Below, in pieces: positions 43,270-53,000 of a stretch of DNA of 64,000 nucleotides (position 1 is the first letter of the stretch; each line of letters starts with the position of its first letter). A program made the position numbers and the translations under genes. The notes beneath the pieces are model-generated. The model made no database searches. It was not told the DNA's origin and saw only the letters and a list, made by a program, of their open reading frames with translations. This stretch comes from Morganella morganii (lineage in GTDB: Bacteria > Pseudomonadota > Gammaproteobacteria > Enterobacterales > Enterobacteriaceae). Where the stretch lies: assembly GCF_019243775.1 (NCBI RefSeq), contig NZ_CP069157.1, positions 434,001 through 498,000 of the forward strand, in the 5' to 3' direction.

Positions 43270-45762
43270 TTATTCTGCACAGGGCAGAGGCGCACTCTGC
43301 GGATCCGGCGTGAGTGTGATGCGGCAGTAGCCGCTGTCCGTATCTGTCAGGCGGACATTGATCTGTTCCGGCCGCGTTTCGCTTCTTATATAAAGGAGGC
43401 TGTTCTGCCCGACATAGCCGATGCTGTTATTGTTCCCGTCAGTGACTTCTGTACCGAACGGCAGCGGTCTGCCGTCCCGGCGCACGGCATGCAGATAAAA
43501 TTCCTGCCGGGTATCCGTTCTGAAGTTCACGAGTGTCACCGCCCCGGCGTAAGGCACGATATCCTGCACATTGCCCAGCAGTTCCGCAGCATCTTCCGGT
43601 GCCTGTGAGGCATCCAGGATCAGCGCGTTTTTGCGGTAAGCGGACAGATACGGCACCAGCACCTGTCCCTGTGTGTTGGTGGTGACATTGCGGTCATTGT
43701 TCACGATAGCATTGGCGGTGCCCGGTACATTCACCACAGCAAAGGTTTCCCCCGGCTGATTTGCGGTGAGAATACCGCCGGGCCAGGCCACCACACTGCC
43801 GGTGGCTCCGGCTCCCAGCTGGCGGTAACGGCCGGATTCACTGTAAGAAGCGTTCAGTGTCGCCGGGGTCGCCCGGTAGGCAGCACTGGTGCTGAAGGTG
43901 GTACCGCCGGATTGCTGATGCGCGGCATTCACGTTATAACTCAGCGCGTTACTCTGCCCGGCGGTGCCGCTCAGGCCGATATTGCTGCTCTTATAGCGGC
44001 CTTCTTCCGTCATGCTGTTTGCGGTCAGATACACCTTGTGGCCGGACAGGGTCAGCGGAACGGAGAGTGTCAGGTTAATCCGTGTCTCTTCATTATTATT
44101 ACTGCCGGCGGGATTGTTACTGTCTTTGCTGTAACGGGTCCGGCCTGCGCTGAGGGTATAATTAATATCCTGCCAGTTATTGGCATAACCCAACTGATAT
44201 TCACGGGTGTTGCCCTGACCGCCCCAGTAATCACGCAGTGTACCGGCGAGATAAACCGAGCCGTAATCCGCACCGATCCGCTGGTTGATATTGATATTAA
44301 AGGTACTGCGCTGGCGGTAACTCTGTGACTGCGGGGAGAGATCGCCTGTAATGTCCTGCCGGTTAAGCAGTTCCTGATACTGTACCGCATCTGTCAGGCT
44401 GAAATAACCGCTGGTGGAATAACGGTAAGCCGCCAGTGAAAAATTGGTATTGGTCTGATGAATAAAGCGGCTGTAAGCCACTTTGTAGCTCTCACCCCGG
44501 TAACGCGGCATGTCCTGACCGAAGCGGGCATCGGAGTGCGTGATATCCACGGATAATGCACCGATCGGCAGGTTAAACCCGCTGCCGAGCAGAAACGCCT
44601 GATAATTTTCCGCCGCAATCACGCCGCCGTAGCCGGTCAGCGTGTTATTAATGCCGTACTGAAGATTAAGCTGCGCAAAATCCGGATGATAAGCGGTATC
44701 TGTCAGACGGACTTCACCGGCATTCAGCTCATATTTAAAGAGTCCTTCCTTTAACATATTCGGCACAGCGGAGAAGGGCACCATAAAGCGGTTAATTTGC
44801 CCGTCCGCTTCATTCACTTCCACCTGCAGATCCCCGCCTGAGCCGGTCGGCAGCAGGGAATCGACCACAAACGGGCCGGGCGGCACGCTCTGCTGCCAGA
44901 TAAGCTGTGAATCCTGATAGATTCTGACCAGTGCGTTGGTCTGTGCCACGCCGCGCACGACCGGGGAAAAGCCCTGCCAGGCATCGGGATACATGCGCAT
45001 ATCCGTTTTCAGGGTCGCGCCACGGAAACGGACAGAATCGAACAGTTCGTTGGAGGTGTAGCTGTCGCCGGCCCGGAAATCAGATTTGATTGCCGGAAAA
45101 CCACGCTGCAGGTAACGGGTGTTGTTATTCCATTGCGTGCTTTGTCCGCTGCTGTAGGTCACTGAGGATTGATCCCGCAGCTGCCAGCCGGCCAGATTCA
45201 GACCACTGCTCAGGGTCAGATAAGCATTGTCGTTATCACTGCCGTCACGTTTATTGGTGGCGTGATAATAGTTAGCGTTATAACTGACCATCGCGGCATT
45301 AATGCCCTGATCCCACCGCGACGGGTCGACATATCCTTTAAGTACGGTATTCAGCATTGCCTGCGGCACATTCAGTGCCAGCTGAAACTGTCCGGTGTTC
45401 AGGGTATAACTCTCCGGCGGCACCAGACTGCTCAGCACGACATAGCCGTCTTCATCCGCCTGCGGCGGCGGTGTACTGTCACGAAGTCCCAGTTTCGGTA
45501 CATCATCCTGCGGGATCAGAATCGTGTGTCCGCTCTGTTGCAGACGCAGCGGAAATCGTCCCTTCCATTCTCCGTTCACACTGATTTCAACGGTGTATTC
45601 ACCGTCGGGCAGGGTATCGTCGCGATCAAAGCGGGACAAATCCGCTTTGGCGGAATCACCGTAAAGGAAGTTGGTATTAAACCCGGCCCCGGCTGCCGGT
45701 GTGCTGAGCAGCACCGGCAACAGTGAAACAAGGGCGGAAAAACGGCGGACAGGGCGCGGCAT
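43270..45762 (-). CDS. Fimbrial outer-membrane usher (FimD/PapC family)
   Basis: An 830-aa outer-membrane assembly platform. Signal peptide and N-terminal chaperone-binding domain: GFNTNFLYGDSAKADLSRF and YTVEISVNGEWKGRFPLRL. The barrel and plug region carries YTSNELFDSVRFRGA, WQGFSPVVRGVAQTNALVRI and the family signature PFVVDSLLPTGSGGDLQVEV followed by EADGQINRFMVPFSAVPNMLKEG. The C-terminal domains hold PFGTEVTDGNNNSIGYVGQNS and end with the Cys pair YCRITLTPDPQSAPLPC. Length is normal. It is preceded by the chaperone gene at 11 bp. Confidence 0.95.
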   Translation of the reverse strand: MPRPVRRFSALVSLLPVLLSTPAAGAGFNTNFLYGDSAKADLSRFDRDDTLPDGEYTVEISVNGEWKGRFPLRLQQSGHTILIPQDDVPKLGLRDSTPPPQADEDGYVVLSSLVPPESYTLNTGQFQLALNVPQAMLNTVLKGYVDPSRWDQGINAAMVSYNANYYHATNKRDGSDNDNAYLTLSSGLNLAGWQLRDQSSVTYSSGQSTQWNNNTRYLQRGFPAIKSDFRAGDSYTSNELFDSVRFRGATLKTDMRMYPDAWQGFSPVVRGVAQTNALVRIYQDSQLIWQQSVPPGPFVVDSLLPTGSGGDLQVEVNEADGQINRFMVPFSAVPNMLKEGLFKYELNAGEVRLTDTAYHPDFAQLNLQYGINNTLTGYGGVIAAENYQAFLLGSGFNLPIGALSVDITHSDARFGQDMPRYRGESYKVAYSRFIHQTNTNFSLAAYRYSTSGYFSLTDAVQYQELLNRQDITGDLSPQSQSYRQRSTFNININQRIGADYGSVYLAGTLRDYWGGQGNTREYQLGYANNWQDINYTLSAGRTRYSKDSNNPAGSNNNEETRINLTLSVPLTLSGHKVYLTANSMTEEGRYKSSNIGLSGTAGQSNALSYNVNAAHQQSGGTTFSTSAAYRATPATLNASYSESGRYRQLGAGATGSVVAWPGGILTANQPGETFAVVNVPGTANAIVNNDRNVTTNTQGQVLVPYLSAYRKNALILDASQAPEDAAELLGNVQDIVPYAGAVTLVNFRTDTRQEFYLHAVRRDGRPLPFGTEVTDGNNNSIGYVGQNSLLYIRSETRPEQINVRLTDTDSGYCRITLTPDPQSAPLPCAE

Positions 45763-45773
45763 CAGGCGGCTGT

Positions 45774-46472
45774 TCAGTTCAGTGACAGCGGATAGGTATT
45801 GATGGCACCGAAATCGTCGATCAGTGTCAGCGAATAGTGATTTCCGGCCGGTAATCCGGCTGCGGCAGGCAGCGTAAACTGAGAATAAGGTGCAATCATC
45901 GTGCCTTCTTCCGCCAGATCACGGCTGTTCGCGGTCTCTTTCAGGCCGAGAATATTAATATGATACGGAGAATCATTTTTCAGAATATAGTGCTGGCCGT
46001 CACGGGTGAATGTCAGACGGGTGTGGGCTTTATCCGCGCTCAGCGTCAGGCCGGAAGGGCGGTAAAACAGTTTGATGCGGGAGCGGATAGCAATCTGCAT
46101 CATGTTTTTATCGGCACTGTTTTCCGGCAGCGGCGGAATATCCAGTAAATTCAGATAAAACAGGGACTCTCTGTCAGCCGGAAGCTGTACCGGGGTCATT
46201 TTCACCCGCAGCTGCTGACCATTTTTACCGTCGATTTTTACCACCGGCGGTGTCAGGATAAACGGAACATTCGCCGTTTCCGGCGTGGAATCGGGGTTGC
46301 CGTCATCAATCCATGCCTGGACTAATGCCTGCTGTGCTCCGGTGTTAAATAATTGTACCGGAACCTCTTTACTTCCCTGCGGATAAATAACACGGGTGGA
46401 ATTAATAATAACGTTTGCCGGACTGACAAATGTCACTGTTAATAACAACAATGTTAAGATGATTTTTTTCAT
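45774..46472 (-). CDS. Periplasmic fimbrial chaperone (FimC/PapD family)
   Basis: A 232-aa periplasmic chaperone that donates a strand to pilin subunits. Signal peptide MKKIILTLLLLTVTFVSPAN, then the PapD pattern: NSTRVIYPQGSKEVPVQLFN, VQAWIDDGN, FILTPPVVKIDGKNGQQLRVK, the signature SLFYLNLLDIPPLPENSADKN, and IKLFYRPSGL. ATG 46472 (MKKIIL) is preferred; a start 5 codons earlier is possible. It lies between the major subunit and the usher. Confidence 0.94.
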   Translation of the reverse strand: MKKIILTLLLLTVTFVSPANVIINSTRVIYPQGSKEVPVQLFNTGAQQALVQAWIDDGNPDSTPETANVPFILTPPVVKIDGKNGQQLRVKMTPVQLPADRESLFYLNLLDIPPLPENSADKNMMQIAIRSRIKLFYRPSGLTLSADKAHTRLTFTRDGQHYILKNDSPYHINILGLKETANSRDLAEEGTMIAPYSQFTLPAAAGLPAGNHYSLTLIDDFGAINTYPLSLN

Positions 46473-46522
46473 GATGTGTATTTTCAAAAATCAGGCCCCT
46501 GAATTAAAGAGGCCTGAAAATA

Positions 46523-47077
46523 TCAGAAGTAAGACAGATTATATGTCAGCATGGTATTGATTTTACCCGGCTGAGCAGGTTCGCTGCCGACTTTGTAATA
46601 TTTTGCATAGAACTGCATAACACCATTATCAGCAATGATTTTTGTATCGTATGGCGTGTTTAAATTAATAACTTCATCACTTTTCTGTGATGTTAACGCA
46701 ATACCGACATTTTTATGATTACCTTTCTCATCCGTTTCCTGGTTGATCAGGTAATTACCGTTATTGGCAATAAGGTTGGTGGAGGCGAAATTAATATGCA
46801 GTGATTTTTTATCTTTATCACTGGCGTTACAGTCTGATAACTCGAGAGAAAATGCTTTCTTTCCTTCCTCGATTGCGCCGGAATGTGTGATCTGATTGAC
46901 AGTAATTGGATCTAATAATACCGACATGTTCGCATTACCGTTATTAATGGTGCAGGTAGCATCAGTAATAAAGCCGGTGAAATTGATTGAACCACCGGAT
47001 GCGGTAGTTGCCGCAGACGCAGAGTTAGCAACAAAAATAAGGGAAAGAGACGCTGCAAGAGCGAATTTTTTATTCAT
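46523..47077 (-). CDS. Major fimbrial subunit (type 1 pilin family)
   Basis: A 184-aa pilin. Signal peptide MNKKFALAASLSLIFVANSASA; the mature protein has the type 1 pattern GGSINFTGFITDATCTINNG, the second Cys in LELSDCNAS, and the C-terminal penultimate aromatic in NTMLTYNLSYF. ATG 47077 is used: GAGAGGATA lies right before it and it gives the standard signal peptide. First gene of a four-gene operon (pilin, chaperone, usher, adhesin) with no minor subunits. No recombinase or invertible element was seen nearby. Confidence 0.93.
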   Translation of the reverse strand: MNKKFALAASLSLIFVANSASAATTASGGSINFTGFITDATCTINNGNANMSVLLDPITVNQITHSGAIEEGKKAFSLELSDCNASDKDKKSLHINFASTNLIANNGNYLINQETDEKGNHKNVGIALTSQKSDEVINLNTPYDTKIIADNGVMQFYAKYYKVGSEPAQPGKINTMLTYNLSYF

Positions 47078-47734
47078 TATCCTCTCCGGGATGGAATATA
47101 TAATAAATACGGAAACGAAATTAATTACGCTTTCCGTAAATTTATTTTTAGTCATAGTGATTTTTAGCCGATTCTGAAAAAACAAATCAGCAGGGTTTAT
47201 TTAGTTAGTAGCATCAATAAGAAATAATTTCCCCAGTAATTTTTTATTACCGTTAACGGGAAAGAAGATTCTTATACATCAGAATGGAAGGCATAACTAA
47301 AACGAAACAGAGTATATAACCATGAAATGATTAATTGAAGTATTTTTCTGATTTACGAATTAAAAGGTGAGTTTTCTCTGTAATATCCGGATACAGATAG
47401 TTACTTATGGTTTTATATACTGCATTTTTATGTTATTGCGATGTTATGCATTGATTGTTGTTAATATTTTTAAATATTCATTTAATATATGTTAAAAAAT
47501 GAAGTATTTAATATTATTTTTTCTTTATGATTATTGATTGCAACAATTAAGAATAATTATCATTAGCGATATTAACAACGTAAAATCAAGCACTCAGAAT
47601 GCTCCCGGTAATGATTATCGGCACATTCACAGGGAACTTTAATTATTTTCAACTTTATTTTAAGTGCAGCAGGATAACTATCGGAATAGACTGATAACGA
47701 ATGTAATTATTTATATGGCGATTATTTCAGGCGG
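47078..47734. other. AT-rich fimbrial promoter region without a gene
   Basis: About 650 bp upstream of the pilin gene with no credible ORF. It is strongly AT-rich, as is usual for H-NS-silenced fimbrial promoters. A sequence at 47549-47567 resembles a Fur box (about 14 of 19 positions) but is not clearly tied to a gene. No long inverted repeats of the fim or mrp switch type were found. Confidence 0.5.
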
Positions 47735-47735
47735 G

Positions 47736-47767
47736 AAAAAAGCAGCGGGCAGCGTTGCGGCTGCCCG
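47736..47767 (-). terminator. Terminator-like hairpin after the small ORF
   Basis: On the minus strand GGGCAGC / GCTGCCC with loop CGCAAC is followed, after GCTGC, by a run of six T. It lies 8 bp past the stop of the 60-codon ORF, which supports that ORF being transcribed. Confidence 0.6.
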
Positions 47768-47774
47768 GGCAGGA

Positions 47775-47957
47775 TCAGTTTTTGTTCTGTTTATGGAAAG
47801 CCAGACGTTCTTCAAAATAGGCTTTCAGGTGAGATGCCAGCCCGTGGATTTTGTCATCCAGCTGACGAACCAGAAATTCATCGCTGTTCATATCATCAAC
47901 CCGCTGCATCGCGAGGTCATCAACATATACTTTTTCTTCCTGGGTCAGTTGTGCCAT
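47775..47957 (-). CDS. Small hypothetical protein, divergent from recX-like gene
   Basis: A 60-aa acidic, helical ORF (MAQLTQEEKVYVDDLAMQRV, then DDKIHGLASHLKAYFEERLA) with no signal peptide or membrane segment. A GAGAGA sequence lies about 10 bp before ATG 47957, and a terminator-like hairpin follows the stop. I do not recognise the family. The base composition (not AT-extreme like its surroundings) and the terminator favour a real gene. It is divergent from the recX-like gene with 73 bp between starts. Confidence 0.6.
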   Translation of the reverse strand: MAQLTQEEKVYVDDLAMQRVDDMNSDEFLVRQLDDKIHGLASHLKAYFEERLAFHKQNKN

Positions 47958-48030
47958 TGTCTGTCTCTCTGAATATAGTGTGAATATGGTATGTTATCAC
48001 GATTTTAACGGATAACACGCAGGTGTCACG

Positions 48031-48486
48031 ATGGATGAAAAACAACTTTATCATTATGCCATATGGCTGCTGGGACGGCGGGAATATGCCGGCGCGGAAC
48101 TGACCCGCAAACTGAAACGGAAAATTGCTGAAAAGCAGGAAACCTCCCCGACGGAAGAGCATGTTCTGCCACGGGTGATGGCGCGGCTGACAGACTCACA
48201 GTATCTGGATGATACCCGCAGTATCGCGCTGTTTTTTCAGGCCGGTGTGAGAAAACTGCACGGACCGGTGCGGATCCGTCAGGAATTACGTCAGAAAGGG
48301 TTTGACGGTGAATTGATTGATGCGGTTTTTTCCGCGCAGGAGACCGACTGGTTTGAGCAGGCCCGTGAGGCAAAAATGAAGAAATTCGGGGAAAGCAGCC
48401 CGGCAGACTATAAAGAGAAGCAAAAACAGATGCGTTACCTGATGTACCGGGGTTTCACATCTGATCAGATTTATGAACTGTACTGA
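48031..48486 (+). CDS. recX: RecX-family protein
   Basis: A 151-aa helical protein built of three-helix repeats. Typical RecX segments are AIWLLGRREYAGAELTRKLKRK at the N-terminus, VMARLTDSQYLDDTRSIALFF in the middle, GPVRIRQELRQKGFDGELID, and the C-terminal YKEKQKQMRYLMYRGFTSDQIYEL. RecX caps RecA filaments and blocks their extension. In most enterobacteria recX directly follows recA; here it stands alone with its own start (ATG 48031) and is convergent with yhdN, 10 bp apart. It may be the species' recX moved from recA or a second copy. Confidence 0.82.
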   Translation: MDEKQLYHYAIWLLGRREYAGAELTRKLKRKIAEKQETSPTEEHVLPRVMARLTDSQYLDDTRSIALFFQAGVRKLHGPVRIRQELRQKGFDGELIDAVFSAQETDWFEQAREAKMKKFGESSPADYKEKQKQMRYLMYRGFTSDQIYELY

Positions 48487-48496
48487 CGTGCAGGCA

Positions 48497-48868
48497 TTAT
48501 TTATTTTTATTCAGTGCCTGTTGTATGGCGTCATGGTAACGGTGATACAGAAAATCCGTATTGAGCCCCGCCTGCTGCATCTGTAATGCCAGCAACCGTA
48601 ACCGCTTGTTTGTCTGCTCATATTCTGCGCTGTCCGGCGGCAGAGCGGACAATAAATCCGCCAGTGAAACCGCCTCCTGCCGGGCCAGTAATGCCGGGGG
48701 AAGATATCCTGCATTTTTCAGCAACCGGTAGCCCACCCGCAGTTCAGGGGGAACATGGCTGTCATCATCCAGTGTGAGCGGCTTACCTTCTCCTGCCAGT
48801 CCCTGTAATTCTCCGCTTTCAAGCGCCGCCTGAATATGGCGCTCAGCCAGTGTGTCAAAAATCGTCAT
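48497..48868 (-). CDS. yhdN: DUF1992 family protein YhdN
   Basis: A 123-aa soluble protein very close to E. coli YhdN (122 aa), a DnaJ-associated family of unknown function. Conserved stretches are LAERHIQAALESGELQGLAG, GKPLTLDDDSHVPPELRVGY, RLLKNAGYLPPALLARQEAV, and the C-terminal LALQMQQAGLNTDFLYHRY. ATG 48868 (MTIFDTLAERHI) gives the family start; the frame remains open upstream for 29 codons without similarity. Confidence 0.9.
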   Translation of the reverse strand: MTIFDTLAERHIQAALESGELQGLAGEGKPLTLDDDSHVPPELRVGYRLLKNAGYLPPALLARQEAVSLADLLSALPPDSAEYEQTNKRLRLLALQMQQAGLNTDFLYHRYHDAIQQALNKNK

Positions 48869-49778
48869 GCTGCGTCCGTTTCCCCTGTTACCTGTTGTCA
48901 CTTCCTTATTATAACAGAGCCTGATTTTGCCGTATAAATAACCTGTTTTATGCATAAATGCACTATTTACCGCTGCATAATAACTGAATCAAATTCAGGT
49001 CTGTAATGCATGAAAATGCATTTTCTGGTGAAGGGACATTTGTTTTGGGTACGATCTGAGTAGTACCTGCTGTTTGTATCGTTATACGTATTAAATGCGT
49101 ATTTGATCGTGGGGAAGTGCTCTTCTGCGTTTCTCCTGCACTGCTATTTTTCACTGCTATTTTTGGTTATATGACGAAAATAGTGTGCTTAACCGCTTAA
49201 ATAAGGCAAAGCTCTTACTTTAAACACTTCAAATAAGTAATTTAGCTTAATGATAACGGAGGTGCCTTCCCGCTGGCAGCGCTTTTTGTTATTTTTTTGT
49301 TTTATTTGTGTTTGTTAATTGATCGGCAGTTTACTGTGATTTGTATCACGAAAGCTGCTTGTGAGTTAAAGTCTGTACGCGTTTAATACGTAAAATGAGC
49401 TATTTGTGCTTTTTGTAAAAAATAATCCAAAAAAAGCTAAAGTTTTTTAAATTCATATTTCATGAATAAAAATTCACGTAATAATGTAACGGAAGTATGC
49501 ATTACGTTATGTTTGGAAACAAATTGAATGAATTATACATTGCAAAATGATTAGTTAATAAATCCAAAAATAAATCTTATTATAAATTAAGTATTCGATT
49601 ATTTTAGTTATTGACACATTAAATGTCAGTGAGTGGCTGTATTCGGGTGAGGGAAATCAAAAAAATAATCAGTACTACCTATAAGTAATTACGCGTCCAA
49701 TTTGTAATTTTGTGGTTATTTATCTTTTTATGATCATTTTGTAGTGAATTTCGCTTAGGATGATTCCTAAAACCGCTA
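48869..49778. other. AT-rich region upstream of the autotransporter, no gene seen
   Basis: About 900 bp without a supported gene. It contains a CRP-like site TGTGA-TTTGTA-TCACG (49335-49350, 9 of 10 consensus positions), and a dyad TGACA-N7-TGTCA near 49612-49628. The strong A+T bias fits xenogeneic silencing by H-NS. The CRP-like site is almost 700 bp before the autotransporter start, so its target is uncertain. Confidence 0.5.
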
Positions 49779-49806
49779 TAGACATTCGAAATCCCCTCTC
49801 TATAAT
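49779..49806 (+). promoter_or_regulatory. Strong sigma70 promoter with a GC-rich, rRNA-like discriminator
   Basis: The -35 is TAGACA (49779-49784) and the -10 a perfect TATAAT (49801-49806), with a 16-bp spacer. The discriminator ACGCCGCC is GC-rich, similar to stable-RNA P1 promoters that respond to ppGpp and growth rate. Transcription would start near 49813, leaving a leader of about 210 nt before the autotransporter gene. Confidence 0.68.
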
Positions 49807-49908
49807 ACGCCGCCGATTCAACCATAAGTAAAATTTTCTGAGTCCGGATACAGGGCAATTCAGGTGAACGTTAAATAAATTAATTAAATAACCCAATTAC
49901 GCTGATAA

Positions 49909-49942
49909 CCGTCAGCCGCTCAGGTGACGGCACATTTTTTTT
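49909..49942 (+). terminator. Intrinsic terminator inside the autotransporter leader
   Basis: CCGTCA / TGACGG with a 10-nt loop is followed by CACA and eight T. It lies about 95 nt after the predicted start site and 80 bp before the autotransporter ATG, so most transcripts could end here unless antiterminated. A short RNA of about 130 nt or an attenuator are both possible. Confidence 0.65.
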
Positions 49943-50023
49943 CTGTGATGCATTAAATGCGTCAGGGTTTTCTGCACCTGGAATTTCCTTATTCACGTCC
50001 TTCAATTTTGAGAAAAATAAACA

Positions 50024-53000
50024 ATGAATAAAATATTCAAAGTCGTAAAAAATCAACGGACAGGGAATTCTGTTGTCGCATCTGAATTCGCAAAGGGTGC
50101 AAAGAAAGGAAAAAAACTGGCGCTGTTATCACTGGCAATGCTGATGGGCTGCGGGCTGAGCGTGTCTGCACCAGCAGCTGACCCTGCGGGCCAGTGGTTA
50201 GAAACTGAGTATCGCCCTGCGCAATATGACAGCACAACTAAAACGTGGGTAAATAATTCAAACGAAAAAGAACAATCCCGGGTTATTAATGACGGCAGCG
50301 TTAAAGATCTTAATTTAAATAATGAAAAGACGAAATTCACCAATAATCTTGATTATCATGAAACCTGGTTTTCATTGCAGGAATTATGGGCGAAAAACAC
50401 GGATGCAAATAAGGTTATTTCGATTACCGAATACCGTGATGGTGTGGCAGTTCCGGGTGATGCATCCCTGAATGCGATCGAGGACTGGCAGGTCCCGGAC
50501 AACCCGTCAGCGATGGAAGAGATTACCTGGAAGAAGGAAGACGGGGAAACTGCCGTCATGCAGGCCTACAACACCGATGCCTTCAAAAAAACCATCGATC
50601 CGCAGTTGGGTGTCTATCTGCTGGAAAAACAGCCGGAATTATCCCCGTTCTATCATCTGACACTGGCAGAAGTTAAAGACGGTACGCTGAATATGACAGC
50701 GGCTGACAATGTTGACTGGAATATCAATTACATCAAAGACAGTTCACTGTTTGTGGCGGCCGCAGACAGCGGAAAATCCGCGACTATTGATACCACCAGC
50801 AAACTTCACGTTACGTTCGGTGAAGCTTACGGCATGTATTTATCTTCCGGTGAATACAAATACACCTTCCAGCCGCAGAATGAACTGGTTGAGAGTGTCG
50901 CTATCCCAAAAGAGCTGAACGGGTTCACATCGAAAGGAAAAACGTATGCCCTTGGTGACACTTTTGCCATCGGCAATGCACAGGGACTGGCGGCGTATAA
51001 CGCGTTACTGATTGACGCAGTAACACATAACGTATTACCCGGGGCGGAATACAAAGCGCTGATTGAAGCGACGGTTGTCCCGCGTCCGCAGGATAAAGAT
51101 TATTTTGACGTTAATATCGACCTGAAAGGTCTGGAAGATAAAGATATCCGTCTGAATGACGCCATTACCGCCAATATCGGCAGACGCTCCATTTTTGAGG
51201 CCGCCGGTGACGGCAGTGTGCTGAATATTAAAGACGGTGCGGATATCCGTGGTGAAACTTCATCAAATTCAGGTCGTTATCGTGCGTACCATATTTTTGC
51301 GCATGATGGCGCAAAAGTATTCCATGATGCCACAACCTCTGTGCCGAATTACAAAGGGCAGAATGCGTTAATCGACAATGCGGAATTTACCAACCGCGGT
51401 ACGTTACTGCTGGGCGACGGTAAAACCCGCATCTACGGTGATCAGGTCACCGGTGAAAATGCACACTATACCAACCTTGGTACCATTGCCGTTGAAGCCT
51501 TCAACCTCGTCAATAATGATCCGACAGATAAAGATGTAATTGCCAACACCGGTGTGACTGCATCCGGCGGTTCTCTGGTCACCAACGAAAAGGGCGGCAA
51601 ACTGCTGCTGGGGCAGAAAGGGATCGGCAAAAATGAAGGAACCGTGACCGGCGTGCAGGTCAAGGGCGCTTCATTTATCAATAACGGCGATATTCTGATG
51701 GGTAAAGACGATGTCAGCCTGTCCGGCGGCCGTGAAGACGATACCTGGGATATGCGGATTATGTCGAACGCCGTGGCTGCACTGCTGGATGAAACCGCAA
51801 AAGCCGGTGAAAAATATGCGATTGAAAACAAAGGAAAAATCGATATTAACAAAGGTGTCAGTAATGCGGTCGGCATTAACGTGGCATCAACGCCGAACCG
51901 TAATGCGGATTCACAGCTGACTGTCGTTAACAACGGTGAAATTGATGTGGCGGGTACCAATACTGTTGGTATGCGGGTGTCAGGCACGAACCGTGTTAAG
52001 GATGTTATTGAAAACAACGGCACGATTAATGTTTCCGGGGCAGGCTCGATTGGCCTGCTGGCGCTGGGCGACAGCACGATTACTCACCACGGGCAGGTGA
52101 TTGCCACCAACAACGGAACCACCACCGGCGGCACCAAACCGGCACGCACTACCGGGGTACGCGCGGATGATGCGAAAGTGATTATCGACGGCGGAACCGT
52201 TGAGCTGAAAGGCAATAACACCGTCGGGGTCTTTGCCCGTGTGGGCGGTGAAATCGACCTTAACAGCGGTCACGTTATTTTTGATAAAAACTCCATTAAC
52301 CAGACCGGTTACTGGATCGCCGGGCGTAAAGGGGCAGATGAAACCTTCAGTTCGCGGATCAATTTCGGCGCAAGTGATGTAGCTCTGACACTGGATAATA
52401 ACGATTCCACGTTATTCCGTGTTGACCAGAAAGCGCAGTTCCTGGGTGACAGCAGCAAAGGCACAACTTATACCTTTGATATCAACGGCGAAAAAAGCCG
52501 TGGTTTCTATATTGCGGATAACGGTACTGAAGTAAAAACCGGCAATATGCAACTGAATGTCAACGGGAACGACGCGACCGGGCTGTATCTGGCTAATGGT
52601 GCCGGGGCGGACGGTAAGGTTGTTCTGGATAAAGAGACTACCATCAGTGTTACCGGCGAAGGCGGAACCATCGCGGTGATTGACGGTAACTATTACGATA
52701 TTAATGGTAATGCGACCGGGAAAAAATCAGATAAAACCACACTGACTTCAAAAGCACACCTGAAATCAGGCGGAACCGATGACAATATCGCGAAAAACGC
52801 GATCGGTTATAAGCTGATCAACGGCGGTGTGCTCAATCACGACGGTAATATTGATTTCAGCAAAGCGGATAACGCCACCGGCATCCGTGTGGAAACCGGG
52901 ACGGTTAATAACACCACCGATATTACCGTGAATGGTGTGGGTGTTGATATTTACGGCCGGAATTCCGTGGTAAATAACACCGGTAATATTACCGCCAATA

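Noticed and set aside
47549-47567. Fur box in the fimbrial promoter region
   Set aside because: Only about 14 of 19 positions match, in very AT-rich DNA where chance matches are common, and no iron gene is adjacent.
47078-47734. Invertible fimbrial switch
   Set aside because: No paired long inverted repeats and no recombinase gene were found.
48963-49154. Short ORF of 63 codons upstream of the autotransporter on the minus strand
   Set aside because: No ribosome-binding site, low-complexity composition and no recognisable product in an AT-rich control region.
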